NCBI GenBank assembly: GCA_004124535.1
Contig: SCKQ01000019.1
Span: forward strand, 1-37,782
Source of the DNA: Fidelibacterota bacterium
GTDB taxonomy: Bacteria > Marinisomatota > Marinisomatia > Marinisomatales > TCS55
Length of the DNA: 37,782 nucleotides
Direction of reading: 5' to 3'
Position 1 is the first letter of the stretch; the number at the start of each line of letters is the position of its first letter. A model generated the notes under the pieces. That model saw nothing but the letters and a program-made list of their open reading frames with translations, made no database searches and had not been told where the DNA came from. The position numbers were made by a program, and so were the translations under genes. Below, piece after piece: positions 17,438 to 25,504 of this stretch.

Positions 17438-18538
17438 TTAGTCCTGCACAACAGCTACGCCGGTAGGCATATGCATGTTGTCCATATCCATACCGCCATC
17501 CATCAGCACAATCATCCCAGTCATGACCATGGATTCTGCATCCACAATATATAATACATCACCCATGGATGAACTTACTACTAGTTTACGGTTATCAGCC
17601 GTAAGGGCAACTCCGTGGGGCATCGTAAGATTTTCAGCAGTGAATGTTTTGGTAGTACCGCTGGTAAGATCTGTTTGTACAACATTATTTGACATACGGT
17701 TGGTTGTATAAAGATATTTATCATCATTGGAAACAGCCATATGCCAGGGCATCATACCAGTGCTGTAATATTTCAAGCTGTCCCCACTCGACGTATCAAA
17801 TACGCGTACCTGCCCCTTCCCCGAACAAGATACAAACAGTTCCGAACCATCCTGGTTTAATACAAGTTCCAAAGCGTTGTAGGTATTATCATTGATCTCG
17901 TAATTATAGGGGACATCCGATCCCAGGCGAAAATTCTGCGGCTGGTAATCGCTCTCCCCAAAACGGGCGGTCTCGATCGCAAAAAAATGGGAAGCCTCAT
18001 TACTGGCCACCCATAGTGTAGATCCATCGTTGCTAAGAGCGATCCCGTGAGGTGATGATGCGCCAACATCTACTGTTCCCAGAATGGTCATAGTTGCTGC
18101 ATTGATCTTATGGACCAATTGGGATTCAGTACCTTCCATACCCATGCTGGGCATGGGCATAAAGCGAGATACATAAAGGATCTGGCTTTCCCGATTGATA
18201 TCCATCAGCGCCGGTTGGCTACCGACAAATACTGAATCTAGTAATTCATCCGTATCCAAATCAAATTTACACACATAGCCATAAGAAATAAGCGTTACAT
18301 ACCAGGTACGATGAATTTCATCGATCACAACATAATGTGGTCGATCACCAGTATTAATAAAGTTCACATCAATTTCTGCTACTAATTCGGCATGATCAAC
18401 ATCGATCACCGCTATCTTATCAGAACCCTGCGGTATAACATAGGCCTTAGTGAATTCCTGATCAGTATCATTATCGTCAATGCAAGAGAAAAATATCCCC
18501 GCCGCCATTCCAACCAGTAGTATACGCTTACATTTCAT
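17438..18538 (-). CDS. YncE-like beta-propeller lipoprotein
   Basis: A 366-residue exported protein. The N-terminus MKCKRILLVGMAAGIFFSC fits a lipoprotein signal with lipidation at the Cys. The rest is built of about 40-residue repeats with DTSSG, LYTTNRMSNNV, TLWVASNEAS, and HGVALTADNRKLVVSS, typical of the YVTN/YncE seven-bladed propellers. The family binds partners or ligands in the envelope; function is not fixed. A Met-rich C-terminal stretch (MVMTGMIVLMDGGMDMDNMHM) and a Met-rich loop (FMPMPSMGMEG) are unusual and would suit copper(I) binding, but this is speculative. The frame is open to 18622; the ATG at 18538 is chosen because the signal sequence begins there. Divergent from sat-cysC. 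Confidence 0.85.
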   Translation of the reverse strand: MKCKRILLVGMAAGIFFSCIDDNDTDQEFTKAYVIPQGSDKIAVIDVDHAELVAEIDVNFINTGDRPHYVVIDEIHRTWYVTLISYGYVCKFDLDTDELLDSVFVGSQPALMDINRESQILYVSRFMPMPSMGMEGTESQLVHKINAATMTILGTVDVGASSPHGIALSNDGSTLWVASNEASHFFAIETARFGESDYQPQNFRLGSDVPYNYEINDNTYNALELVLNQDGSELFVSCSGKGQVRVFDTSSGDSLKYYSTGMMPWHMAVSNDDKYLYTTNRMSNNVVQTDLTSGTTKTFTAENLTMPHGVALTADNRKLVVSSSMGDVLYIVDAESMVMTGMIVLMDGGMDMDNMHMPTGVAVVQD

Positions 18539-18670
18539 TTTATACCGCTTATCTCCGCAATTATAATCATATTCAATAAAAGTAAAAAGAAGATTAACTT
18601 GGCCACCGATTTTCAGGATCAATCATTCGTATTATCTGTTATAAAACGTACATTTTAAGAAGGTATATCT

Positions 18671-20380
18671 TTGTCTAACTCACGCATAGAACCACACGGC
18701 GGTCAATTATGTGATCGGATGGTCACAGAAGAACGCATCAGCGAACTAAAGCAGGATTTTGTTCATTTACAGTCCTGGACGCTGAACGACCGTCAAACCT
18801 GCGACCTTGAAATGATCATGAACGGCGGTTTTTCGCCATTGATCGGTTTCCTGAATCAGGAAGATTATGATGCCGTTTGTACAGGCATGCGCCTGCAAAA
18901 TAATGACCTCTGGCCTATTCCTATTACCCTAGATGTCACGGAAGATGCTGCTGAAAAATTAGCAGAGGGAGATAAACTGGTTCTGCGCGACAAAGAGGGG
19001 TTTGCCTTGGCAGCATTAACTATTGGTGATGTCTGGAAACCGGACCGGAAAAAAGAAGCGGAACAAGTTTACGGCACAACGGATGAGGCCCATCCTGGTG
19101 TGAACTATCTACTGCATGAAAGTAACCCCATTTACATAGGCGGGTCAGTTGAAGGTGTGCATGCTCCCAAGCATTATGATTACCAGGACCTGAGGCACAC
19201 ACCGGCCCAACTACGGGAAGAATTTGACCGATTGGGCTGGACAAATATTGTTGCTTTCCAGACCCGCAACCCCATGCACCGCGCCCATGTAGAACTGACC
19301 CGCAGAGCTTCCGCAGAAGCAAATACCAATTTGCTAATCCATCCAGTAGTGGGTCTCACCAAGCCCGGCGATGTGAACCATTACACTCGGGTACGCTGTT
19401 ACCAGAATATCATGGAAAAATATGCAGATAACACTGCCGCATTGAGCCTGCTTCCTTTGGCCATGCGCATGGCAGGACCAAGAGAGGCGCTATGGCACGC
19501 TATTATCCGCAAGAATTACGGCTGTAACCATTTTATTATTGGGCGTGATCATGCCAGCCCAGGTAAGGACAGCAATGGAAACCCTTTCTACGGTCCCTAC
19601 GATGCACAGGAGCTGCTGCAACAACATGAGGAAGAACTGGGTATAAAGATAGTGCCCTTTAAGCTGATGGTTTATGTAAAGGACACGGGATCATACATGA
19701 AAACAGATGAAGTACCTGAAGGTGCTGAAACATTGAATGTGTCCGGCACAGAATTGCGTGAACTGCTGGACAAAGGCGGTGAGATACCTGAATGGTTTTC
19801 CTACCCGGGTGTAGTAGAAGAACTGCGTAAGCAGCGTCCGGCCATGTCCAAAAGAGGCTTCACTATTTTCTTTACCGGGTTATCCGGATCGGGTAAATCG
19901 ACCCTGGCCAATGGACTATTGGTCAAATTACTGGAGGACGGTCGCCGGCCGGCGACACTGCTGGACGGAGACATTGTGCGTACGCATCTCTCCAGTGAAC
20001 TTGGCTTTTCTCAGGAACACCGCTCTTTGAACATCCGGCGGATCGGCTTTGTGGCCAGCGAAATCACCAAAAACGGCGGCATCGCCATTTGTGCGCCAAT
20101 CGCCCCTTACCGTTCGGATAGGCGTTTTAACCGGGAGATGATCGCACCGTTAGGTGGCTATATAGAAATATTTGTGAATACACCGCTGGAGGTCTGCGAA
20201 CGGAGGGACTTAAAAGGTCTCTATGCCAAGGCACGCCAGGGGCTGATCAAACAATTCACCGGTATTGATGATCCTTACGAAGAACCGGAAAATGCGGAAA
20301 TTGTGATCGACTCCAGCACGGAAGATCCAGAAGTTTTAGTGGGGCAGATCCTGGAACAGATCCACGCCATGGGCTATTGA
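18671..20380 (+). CDS. Bifunctional ATP sulfurylase / APS kinase fusion
   Basis: A 569-residue cytoplasmic enzyme that makes adenosine phosphosulfate from sulfate and ATP, then phosphorylates it to PAPS. The N-terminal sulfurylase part (about 1-395) carries QTRN (197-200), MHRAH (His203, His206) and GRDHASPG (291-298), the ATP/APS-binding motifs. The C-terminal kinase part has the P-loop GLSGSGKST (403-411), a DGDIVR segment and CAPIAPY. This is the sulfurylase-first order found in several bacteria. The start is TTG with an AGAAGG ribosome-binding site 8-13 nt before. No sulfate-reduction or sulfonucleotide reductase gene lies beside it, so the PAPS may serve sulfation or assimilation. Its TGA abuts the DUF971 stop in a TGATCA palindrome. 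Confidence 0.97.
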   Translation: MSNSRIEPHGGQLCDRMVTEERISELKQDFVHLQSWTLNDRQTCDLEMIMNGGFSPLIGFLNQEDYDAVCTGMRLQNNDLWPIPITLDVTEDAAEKLAEGDKLVLRDKEGFALAALTIGDVWKPDRKKEAEQVYGTTDEAHPGVNYLLHESNPIYIGGSVEGVHAPKHYDYQDLRHTPAQLREEFDRLGWTNIVAFQTRNPMHRAHVELTRRASAEANTNLLIHPVVGLTKPGDVNHYTRVRCYQNIMEKYADNTAALSLLPLAMRMAGPREALWHAIIRKNYGCNHFIIGRDHASPGKDSNGNPFYGPYDAQELLQQHEEELGIKIVPFKLMVYVKDTGSYMKTDEVPEGAETLNVSGTELRELLDKGGEIPEWFSYPGVVEELRKQRPAMSKRGFTIFFTGLSGSGKSTLANGLLVKLLEDGRRPATLLDGDIVRTHLSSELGFSQEHRSLNIRRIGFVASEITKNGGIAICAPIAPYRSDRRFNREMIAPLGGYIEIFVNTPLEVCERRDLKGLYAKARQGLIKQFTGIDDPYEEPENAEIVIDSSTEDPEVLVGQILEQIHAMGY

Positions 20381-20701
20381 TCAGTCTTTAGAAAGCTTTT
20401 CCAGCAGATCAGCAGAATAAATCCCCGTACTGTGATTATCCCCCCAGATTGGTTTCAGACCATAATAGCCTACCATCATGATTTGCCTAACTTGATAGCT
20501 GGCGGTTGATTTTGGCTGGGGTGTCGATCGGTAAATTTTGCCCAGGGCATCCGTTTCACCGGCACAGCTGGCGCAGGGGCATTCATCCCGCAATCGCTGC
20601 AGCGGAACGATGGCTTCACTGCCATCTGAAAAATTCACAAGTAGTAGGTCATTGACTACTTCAAAGTCCTGGATATTTTTATTGTTTTCAGGCGCTTTCA
20701 T
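20381..20701 (-). CDS. DUF971 / GBBH-like N-terminal domain protein
   Basis: A 106-residue protein of the DUF971 family, the small domain also found at the N-terminus of gamma-butyrobetaine hydroxylase. It has LLLVNFSDGSEAIVPLQRLR, the Cys-containing CPCASCAGE, and VGYYGLKPIWGDNHSTGIYS, the conserved core. A metal-binding role is suggested by the Cys motif and known Zn site of the eukaryotic homologue, but the free-standing bacterial proteins are mostly uncharacterised; they are often found near Fe-S cluster genes. It ends base-to-base against sat-cysC. The tRNA-Val gene lies 68 bp upstream on the other strand. Confidence 0.9.
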   Translation of the reverse strand: MKAPENNKNIQDFEVVNDLLLVNFSDGSEAIVPLQRLRDECPCASCAGETDALGKIYRSTPQPKSTASYQVRQIMMVGYYGLKPIWGDNHSTGIYSADLLEKLSKD

Positions 20702-20769
20702 ACAAATTGATTAGCCGTTTTTTGGCACGTAAATTTCCGTGTCTTTTTTGAAATAATGCAAACAAATCC

Positions 20770-20843
20770 GGGCGCTTAGCTCAGTTGGTCAGAGCGCTGT
20801 CTTCACACGGCAGAGGTCGGCAGTTCGAGCCTGCCAGTGCCCA
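20770..20843 (+). tRNA. tRNA-Val (CAC anticodon)
   Basis: A full 74-nt cloverleaf. Acceptor GGGCGCT pairs with AGTGCCC; D arm GCTC/GAGC; anticodon stem CTGTC/GGCAG closes loop TTCACAC with anticodon CAC; T arm GGCAG-TTCGAGC-CTGCC; discriminator A. No CCA is encoded, so it is added after transcription. An AT-rich, poorly coding patch follows directly, as is common at integration hot spots. Confidence 0.97.
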
Positions 20844-21139
20844 CTCGTCTAAAGCCCTCGATTTAATATCGGTGGTTTCCTCTATTTCCAACCTTTTAAT
20901 TTAGTCAGCCCTACTTGTACCTCTATGTCAAATATATGCGTTTGGAGGTAACGTTAGTGGAGGTAACGCCACTTTTCAAGCCAAATCGAAAAACTCAACC
21001 TAATCCTCAAGCACTTTGGGAAAGGCTTGACATCACAATAAACCATAATAGTTCTTGTTGAATTTTCTTTCTATCCAGTTGTATCATTGAATATCAATTA
21101 AAGTAAAATGAGTAAGAAATTAAAGTATGGCGATATATA
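20844..21139. other. Gene-poor AT-rich gap downstream of tRNA-Val with a tandem repeat
   Basis: No gene is supported in these 296 bases. GGAGGTAACG occurs at 20944-20953 and 20959-20968, a 15-bp period. A 41-codon open frame (20936-21061, MRLEVTLVEVTPLFKPN...) spans it but lacks a ribosome-binding site and a recognisable family; it may be a remnant of an inserted element. The gap continues into the AT-rich gene at 21140. Confidence 0.5.
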
Positions 21140-22774
21140 ATGGATAAAAAATTATTAATATCATTTTTCATCCTATATCTTATTGTGCCAAATCTTATCA
21201 ATGCAAATGTACAGATTGATGGTGAAAATAATCGTCAAGAGTATATACCATTTCTTCAAGATTCGGTTAATAATTACAATAGCGTAGATAAATCATTTCA
21301 ATTGAATGATTTATCTACGCTATGGCGTTTAAGCTTTGATTCGATTAAAATGCCAGATAAGGACGGATCCATGGGGCTATTGGGATTTTATTATCTTGCC
21401 AAAGTAAGTCCATTTTTTAATGGTGGTATCGTTGGTTACAGTGCAATAAGGGGCAACCAAGGTGGTTTATTTGTTTTAGGAATTGAAGGAGATATATATT
21501 GTCGTCTAATCTCAAAACTTTGGATTCACTCTGGTTTATTTGTTGGAGGAGGAGGAGGAAAAGTGGGGACTGGTAATGGCTCTATGATGCGGAGCCACAT
21601 TGGTATCTCTTATGACTTTGAACGATTCAAAGTAGGTGCCAACTACAGTTATGTTAGTTTTCCTGACAGCAAAATCCAAGGTAAGCAAGTTAGTCTTTCC
21701 ATTACTATCCCAACTCAATTTTATTATACCAATCCAAATTTCATTGGAAAGACTATAAATGACTTAAATATGTTAAAGCATATATCAGGTTCAAGTAATA
21801 TTGTATTTAAACACGTCTATATGGGTATCGATGTAAAAAATTATTTTCAAAAGTTGGCGACAAAAAATACCTCAGGACAAGTTCAAGATGATACTATTTG
21901 GCTTACAGGATTTGAACTTGGTCGCTTCCTGACAAAAAATACTTATATCTTGCTGAAAACTTCCGGTGCTTTTAAAGGTAATCCACACGGTTATATGGAT
22001 TTTTTAGCTGGTATTGGTTACAACTACCCTTTAATTGCCCAATACTTATCTTTATCAGGAAAAATCACTGCAGGTTCTGGGGGCGGCGGTCACGTGGAAA
22101 CAGGGGGCGGATTTTTGTTGGAAACAAATATTGGTTTAAAATTGAACTTTACTCCAAATATTGCTATGCAAATTGATGGTGGATATCTGAATTCACCTAA
22201 AGGAAATCTCAAAGCAATCAGCCTGACATCCAAACTTCTTTATTCAATAGAAACAGCCAGTATTGTACCCACAAAAAAAAGTAAGAATACTGATGGTATT
22301 TACACCTTCTATTCTTGGGCTATTAGAATAACTAACCAAGTTTATAGACACCCCAAACGCACTCATAACATTGCTAATGATAATGTGCATCTCATTTGTT
22401 TTAAATTTGATAAATTGCTGAACAATTATATTTTTCTTACAGGTCAAGCTCATTCCGCATATTCCGGTAATTACGTAGGAGGATATGCCGCTGGATTGGT
22501 AGGTATTGGTATACAAAGTAAGGCGATACTTAATGATCAATTAAAAGTTAATGCAGAAATGTTAATTGGTGCTGGTGGTGGTGGACATTTAGCCATAGGA
22601 CAAGGGACCATTGCACAATCTGTGGTCGGATTGACATATAATTTTAACCACTACATTGGCGTGCGATTGTCTACTGGAAAGGTGTTTGCTTTAAAAGACG
22701 ACCTAAATAACAATGTAATTGACCTAGGTTTAGTAATCAACTTTGCAACATTAATTCGATCACTCAACCACTGA
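21140..22774 (+). CDS. Secreted, internally triplicated Gly-rich outer-membrane-like protein
   Basis: A 544-residue protein with a signal peptide (MDKKLLISFFILYLIVPNLINA) that I do not recognise as a family. It is built of three copies of a unit of about 170 residues. Each has long amphipathic strands, a glycine-rich turn (VGGGGGKVGTGNG at 135; AGSGGGGHVETGGG at 311; GAGGGGHLAIGQG at 477), then a strand ending in GxxYxF or GLKLNF. The strand-rich pattern and final LGLVINFATL suit an outer-membrane beta barrel. The gene is clearly more AT-rich than its neighbours and sits downstream of tRNA-Val, which suggests transfer. A 19-bp perfect inverted repeat lies within codons 47-62. What it binds or transports is unknown. 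Confidence 0.82.
   Translation: MDKKLLISFFILYLIVPNLINANVQIDGENNRQEYIPFLQDSVNNYNSVDKSFQLNDLSTLWRLSFDSIKMPDKDGSMGLLGFYYLAKVSPFFNGGIVGYSAIRGNQGGLFVLGIEGDIYCRLISKLWIHSGLFVGGGGGKVGTGNGSMMRSHIGISYDFERFKVGANYSYVSFPDSKIQGKQVSLSITIPTQFYYTNPNFIGKTINDLNMLKHISGSSNIVFKHVYMGIDVKNYFQKLATKNTSGQVQDDTIWLTGFELGRFLTKNTYILLKTSGAFKGNPHGYMDFLAGIGYNYPLIAQYLSLSGKITAGSGGGGHVETGGGFLLETNIGLKLNFTPNIAMQIDGGYLNSPKGNLKAISLTSKLLYSIETASIVPTKKSKNTDGIYTFYSWAIRITNQVYRHPKRTHNIANDNVHLICFKFDKLLNNYIFLTGQAHSAYSGNYVGGYAAGLVGIGIQSKAILNDQLKVNAEMLIGAGGGGHLAIGQGTIAQSVVGLTYNFNHYIGVRLSTGKVFALKDDLNNNVIDLGLVINFATLIRSLNH
21279..21323. repeat. 19-bp perfect inverted repeat inside a coding sequence
   Basis: Arms ATAGCGTAGATAAATCATT (21279-21297) and its exact reverse complement (21305-21323) flank a 7-nt spacer, TCAATTG. 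It lies within the first 62 codons of the triplicated outer-membrane-like gene and is translated as part of NSVDKSFQLNDLSTLW. RNA would fold into a strong 19-bp hairpin; there is no T-run after it, so it is not a terminator. Confidence 0.92.
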
Positions 22775-22844
22775 CTCTTATTCAACCTCATTTGCGGGGC
22801 ATTTTGTTTTATAATGCAGATGACGATTGAATTAAATTAAGCTT

Positions 22845-24023
22845 ATGGAAAAAACATTATCCAATAACATAACTGAATTGGCAAAGAGTATACCGGAATA
22901 TATTTATCTTTTCCTGATCGCTTCCACAGCTGTAGTAGTAGGTATAGAATGGGACATCTCCTGGCACGAGACCATTGGGCGGGATAAATTATTATCCCCA
23001 CCCCATATTGTTGTATATCTGGGCGGTATTATTTGCGGTGTAACCTGTGCCTACATGGCATTGCGACAAACTTTCATAGATGTTAATCTGTATAACCGGT
23101 ACGTGACATTCTGGGGCTTCAAGGCACCATTTGCCTGCTGGGTCTGCATCTGGGGAACCATTGCCATGCTAACCTCGGCCCCATTCGATGACTGGTGGCA
23201 TAACGCTTACGGTCTTGACGTGCAAATTATTAGTCCGCCCCACCTGGTACTAGCTGCAGGTTTCTTTGCCATTCTACTGGGAACTCTGCTCCTACTTATC
23301 GCGGAAAAAAACCTGGCCAAGGGTAATCAGAAATATTTTCTGGAACTATTATTCATGTATTCTGCCAGCTTGATCGTGGTCCAGTTTGCAATTATTCTCA
23401 CAGAATACAGTTTTGCCAATAAACAGCACACGTATGAATTTTATCTGATATCATTAACAATCTATTCTTTTCTAATCGTTTCTTTTCGCAATGCAGCTGA
23501 CCATAAATATGCAGCAACAATCATTGCGGCACTGTTTATCCTGCATCGTCTGCTAATCATCTGGATCTTACCGCTATTTGAAGCTGAACCGCTACTGGGC
23601 CCTATTTATAGAGATGTAGACCATTATGTGGCCCCTTACTTTCCCGTGCTGTTAGTTATTCCTGCACTTGCAGTTGATTTACTGCATCACAAGATCACAA
23701 TAAGTAACAGAATATTGAAAGCAGCAATGATTGGTGTTTGTTTTTGCATCACTTTCTTTTTGGTGCAGTGGCACTTCGCTGAATTTCTGCTAAGCGAAAA
23801 CGCCAGAAACTGGTTTTTTGCCGCTGATAACAATATTCCTTACTGGGTCAGGATGGGTGAACGTAGTTACGAGTTCTGGTTTCAGGAATGGACACCCTAT
23901 GGACAAAAATCTGAATTGAAAAAAATGACGCTGGGGAATTTTGGGCTGCTTACTATTTTTACCATCATCTTCTCCTACTTGGGCAGCTTCTTCGGTACCT
24001 GGATCAGGCAGGTCAAGCGATGA
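22845..24023 (+). CDS. Unknown polytopic membrane protein with a duplicated D/WH/D/SPPH motif
   Basis: A 392-residue inner-membrane protein with about 10 hydrophobic segments. Two copies of one motif lie in the N-terminal third: WDISWHETIGRDKLLSPPH (36-54) and DDWWHNAYGLDVQIISPPH (115-133). Each has Asp, Trp-His, G-x-D and Ser-Pro-Pro-His at nearly the same spacing, so the protein likely arose by duplication of a helix pair, with the His/Asp residues able to form a metal or heme site near the membrane surface. From memory, WWHxxxGxDxxxxSPPH proteins occur in several phyla without assigned function. The stop codon overlaps the start of the next gene (ATGA), so the two are translationally coupled. 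Confidence 0.85.
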   Translation: MEKTLSNNITELAKSIPEYIYLFLIASTAVVVGIEWDISWHETIGRDKLLSPPHIVVYLGGIICGVTCAYMALRQTFIDVNLYNRYVTFWGFKAPFACWVCIWGTIAMLTSAPFDDWWHNAYGLDVQIISPPHLVLAAGFFAILLGTLLLLIAEKNLAKGNQKYFLELLFMYSASLIVVQFAIILTEYSFANKQHTYEFYLISLTIYSFLIVSFRNAADHKYAATIIAALFILHRLLIIWILPLFEAEPLLGPIYRDVDHYVAPYFPVLLVIPALAVDLLHHKITISNRILKAAMIGVCFCITFFLVQWHFAEFLLSENARNWFFAADNNIPYWVRMGERSYEFWFQEWTPYGQKSELKKMTLGNFGLLTIFTIIFSYLGSFFGTWIRQVKR

Positions 24024-25504
24024 CCTGCACCCTAAATAAGTTCATTCTATGTGCCATAATTCTTTCTTGTTTCCTCAATGCCGATATTGGGCATAACAAT
24101 GTTGTTTATGAAGGCAAGGCTGGTGATATCCCCCTGCGAGTATTCGTTCAGTTGCCTGGTGTAGTTCCTGGCTTGGCAGATATTTCAGTAAGGGTCTTTG
24201 CAGATGGTGTTAACAAGGTAACAGTCCAGCCGCAAAAACAGGATAAAGACAGAAAAAGCAAATCGCCGCCGGCTGATGTTGCCGAACCTGTCCAGGGAGA
24301 AAACAATCTCTTTTCCGCTCAACTATGGCTAATGGATTTTGGATCATATAACCTTGATATGAAAATATATCAAGGTCAGCGTGTTGAGCGGGTCTCTATT
24401 CCAGTCAATTCTATTGCCACAAAAGTGGCCGTAATGAACCAGGCCACATCATCCATTCTGTGGGTTTTGCTCGGTGTATTATTCTTTGGCGGTATTAACA
24501 TCATCAGGGTCGGCTATAAGGACAGCACTGAACCACCCGGCACAGAACCAGGCCAAACAAAAAGAAAACGATCCTACATTGTTACGGCTATAACACTATT
24601 GTTTTTCTCAGCGATCATTTACGGTGGGAAAAACTGGTGGGATAAAATTGATCTGGCCTACCAACAAAATATATTCCAGTCCCTTGAGAATAAGGTGAAT
24701 ATATTGAATAATGGTCAAGCGGATCATATTAGTATTGAGATAGTAGACGAATTGTGGGTTCAGGGCAGAATAGCAGACCTTATTCCCGATCATGGAAAAA
24801 TCATGCACATGTATATCATTAGTGATACATATGAACAGCTGGCACATATTCACCCAACCAGAACAGATGACAGAAATGTTTTCATTGCAAAAATGCCGCC
24901 TTTTGAGAATGGTACATATCACCTTTACATGGACCTTACCCACGAGACTGGCTTCTCCCACACCATGACCAATACATTTACCTATAATACTGAAAATACC
25001 ATCTATGACCCCACTATTCTTACCGTTGAAAGAGATCCAGATGATTCATGGATGCTGAATACGAATGAGGACAGGATTACATGGAAAGGAAAACAGCCTG
25101 CATACAATGCCGGGGATGATATTGCGCTGCAGTTTAAAGTGAGTAATAACGGGACACCGGCAGTGTTAGAACCCTATATAAGTATGGGCGGCCACGCAGC
25201 ACTTTTAAAAAATGACAGGAGTGTTTTTGTCCACCTGCACCCCGTTGGCACGATCAGCATGGCCTCACAGGAAATGTTTCAGGAAAATTATACCCAGGGC
25301 GTACTTGATCAGGAAGATATATGTTTTTTCGGTTTTGCGGATGATTCAACAGGGAATTATTTCAATAGCAATACATCACCGAATGGCGAGGTGAATTTCC
25401 CGGCAATAAAACTGGGGATGCCTGGCAACTACGCCATTTGGGTACAGGTAAAAAGTGCCGGCGAGGTCATTACCCAGAAATTTGATTTCAAAGTGATTCT
25501 CTGA
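24020..25504 (+). CDS. Membrane-anchored protein with two His/Met-rich extracytoplasmic domains
   Basis: A 494-residue protein coupled to the preceding gene by a 4-nt overlap. Order: signal peptide; a beta-sandwich-like domain with a Lys/Asp-rich linker (about 25-140); membrane helices near 144-165 and 183-205; then two extracytoplasmic domains. The first holds DHGKIMHMYIISD, LAHIHPT and GTYHLYMDLTHETGFSHT. The second holds YISMGGHAALLKNDRSVFVH and LHPVGTISM. The HxHP and Met/His patterns resemble small copper-binding YtkA/CopC/cupredoxin-like domains, but I see no exact family match. A CopC/CopD-like copper role for the pair is a hypothesis only. The TGA abuts the convergent gntP stop. Confidence 0.84.
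   Translation: MTCTLNKFILCAIILSCFLNADIGHNNVVYEGKAGDIPLRVFVQLPGVVPGLADISVRVFADGVNKVTVQPQKQDKDRKSKSPPADVAEPVQGENNLFSAQLWLMDFGSYNLDMKIYQGQRVERVSIPVNSIATKVAVMNQATSSILWVLLGVLFFGGINIIRVGYKDSTEPPGTEPGQTKRKRSYIVTAITLLFFSAIIYGGKNWWDKIDLAYQQNIFQSLENKVNILNNGQADHISIEIVDELWVQGRIADLIPDHGKIMHMYIISDTYEQLAHIHPTRTDDRNVFIAKMPPFENGTYHLYMDLTHETGFSHTMTNTFTYNTENTIYDPTILTVERDPDDSWMLNTNEDRITWKGKQPAYNAGDDIALQFKVSNNGTPAVLEPYISMGGHAALLKNDRSVFVHLHPVGTISMASQEMFQENYTQGVLDQEDICFFGFADDSTGNYFNSNTSPNGEVNFPAIKLGMPGNYAIWVQVKSAGEVITQKFDFKVIL

Noticed and set aside
20936..21061. 41-codon open frame after tRNA-Val as a gene
   Set aside because: No ribosome-binding site, no recognised motif, and it sits over a tandem repeat; kept only as part of the gap description.
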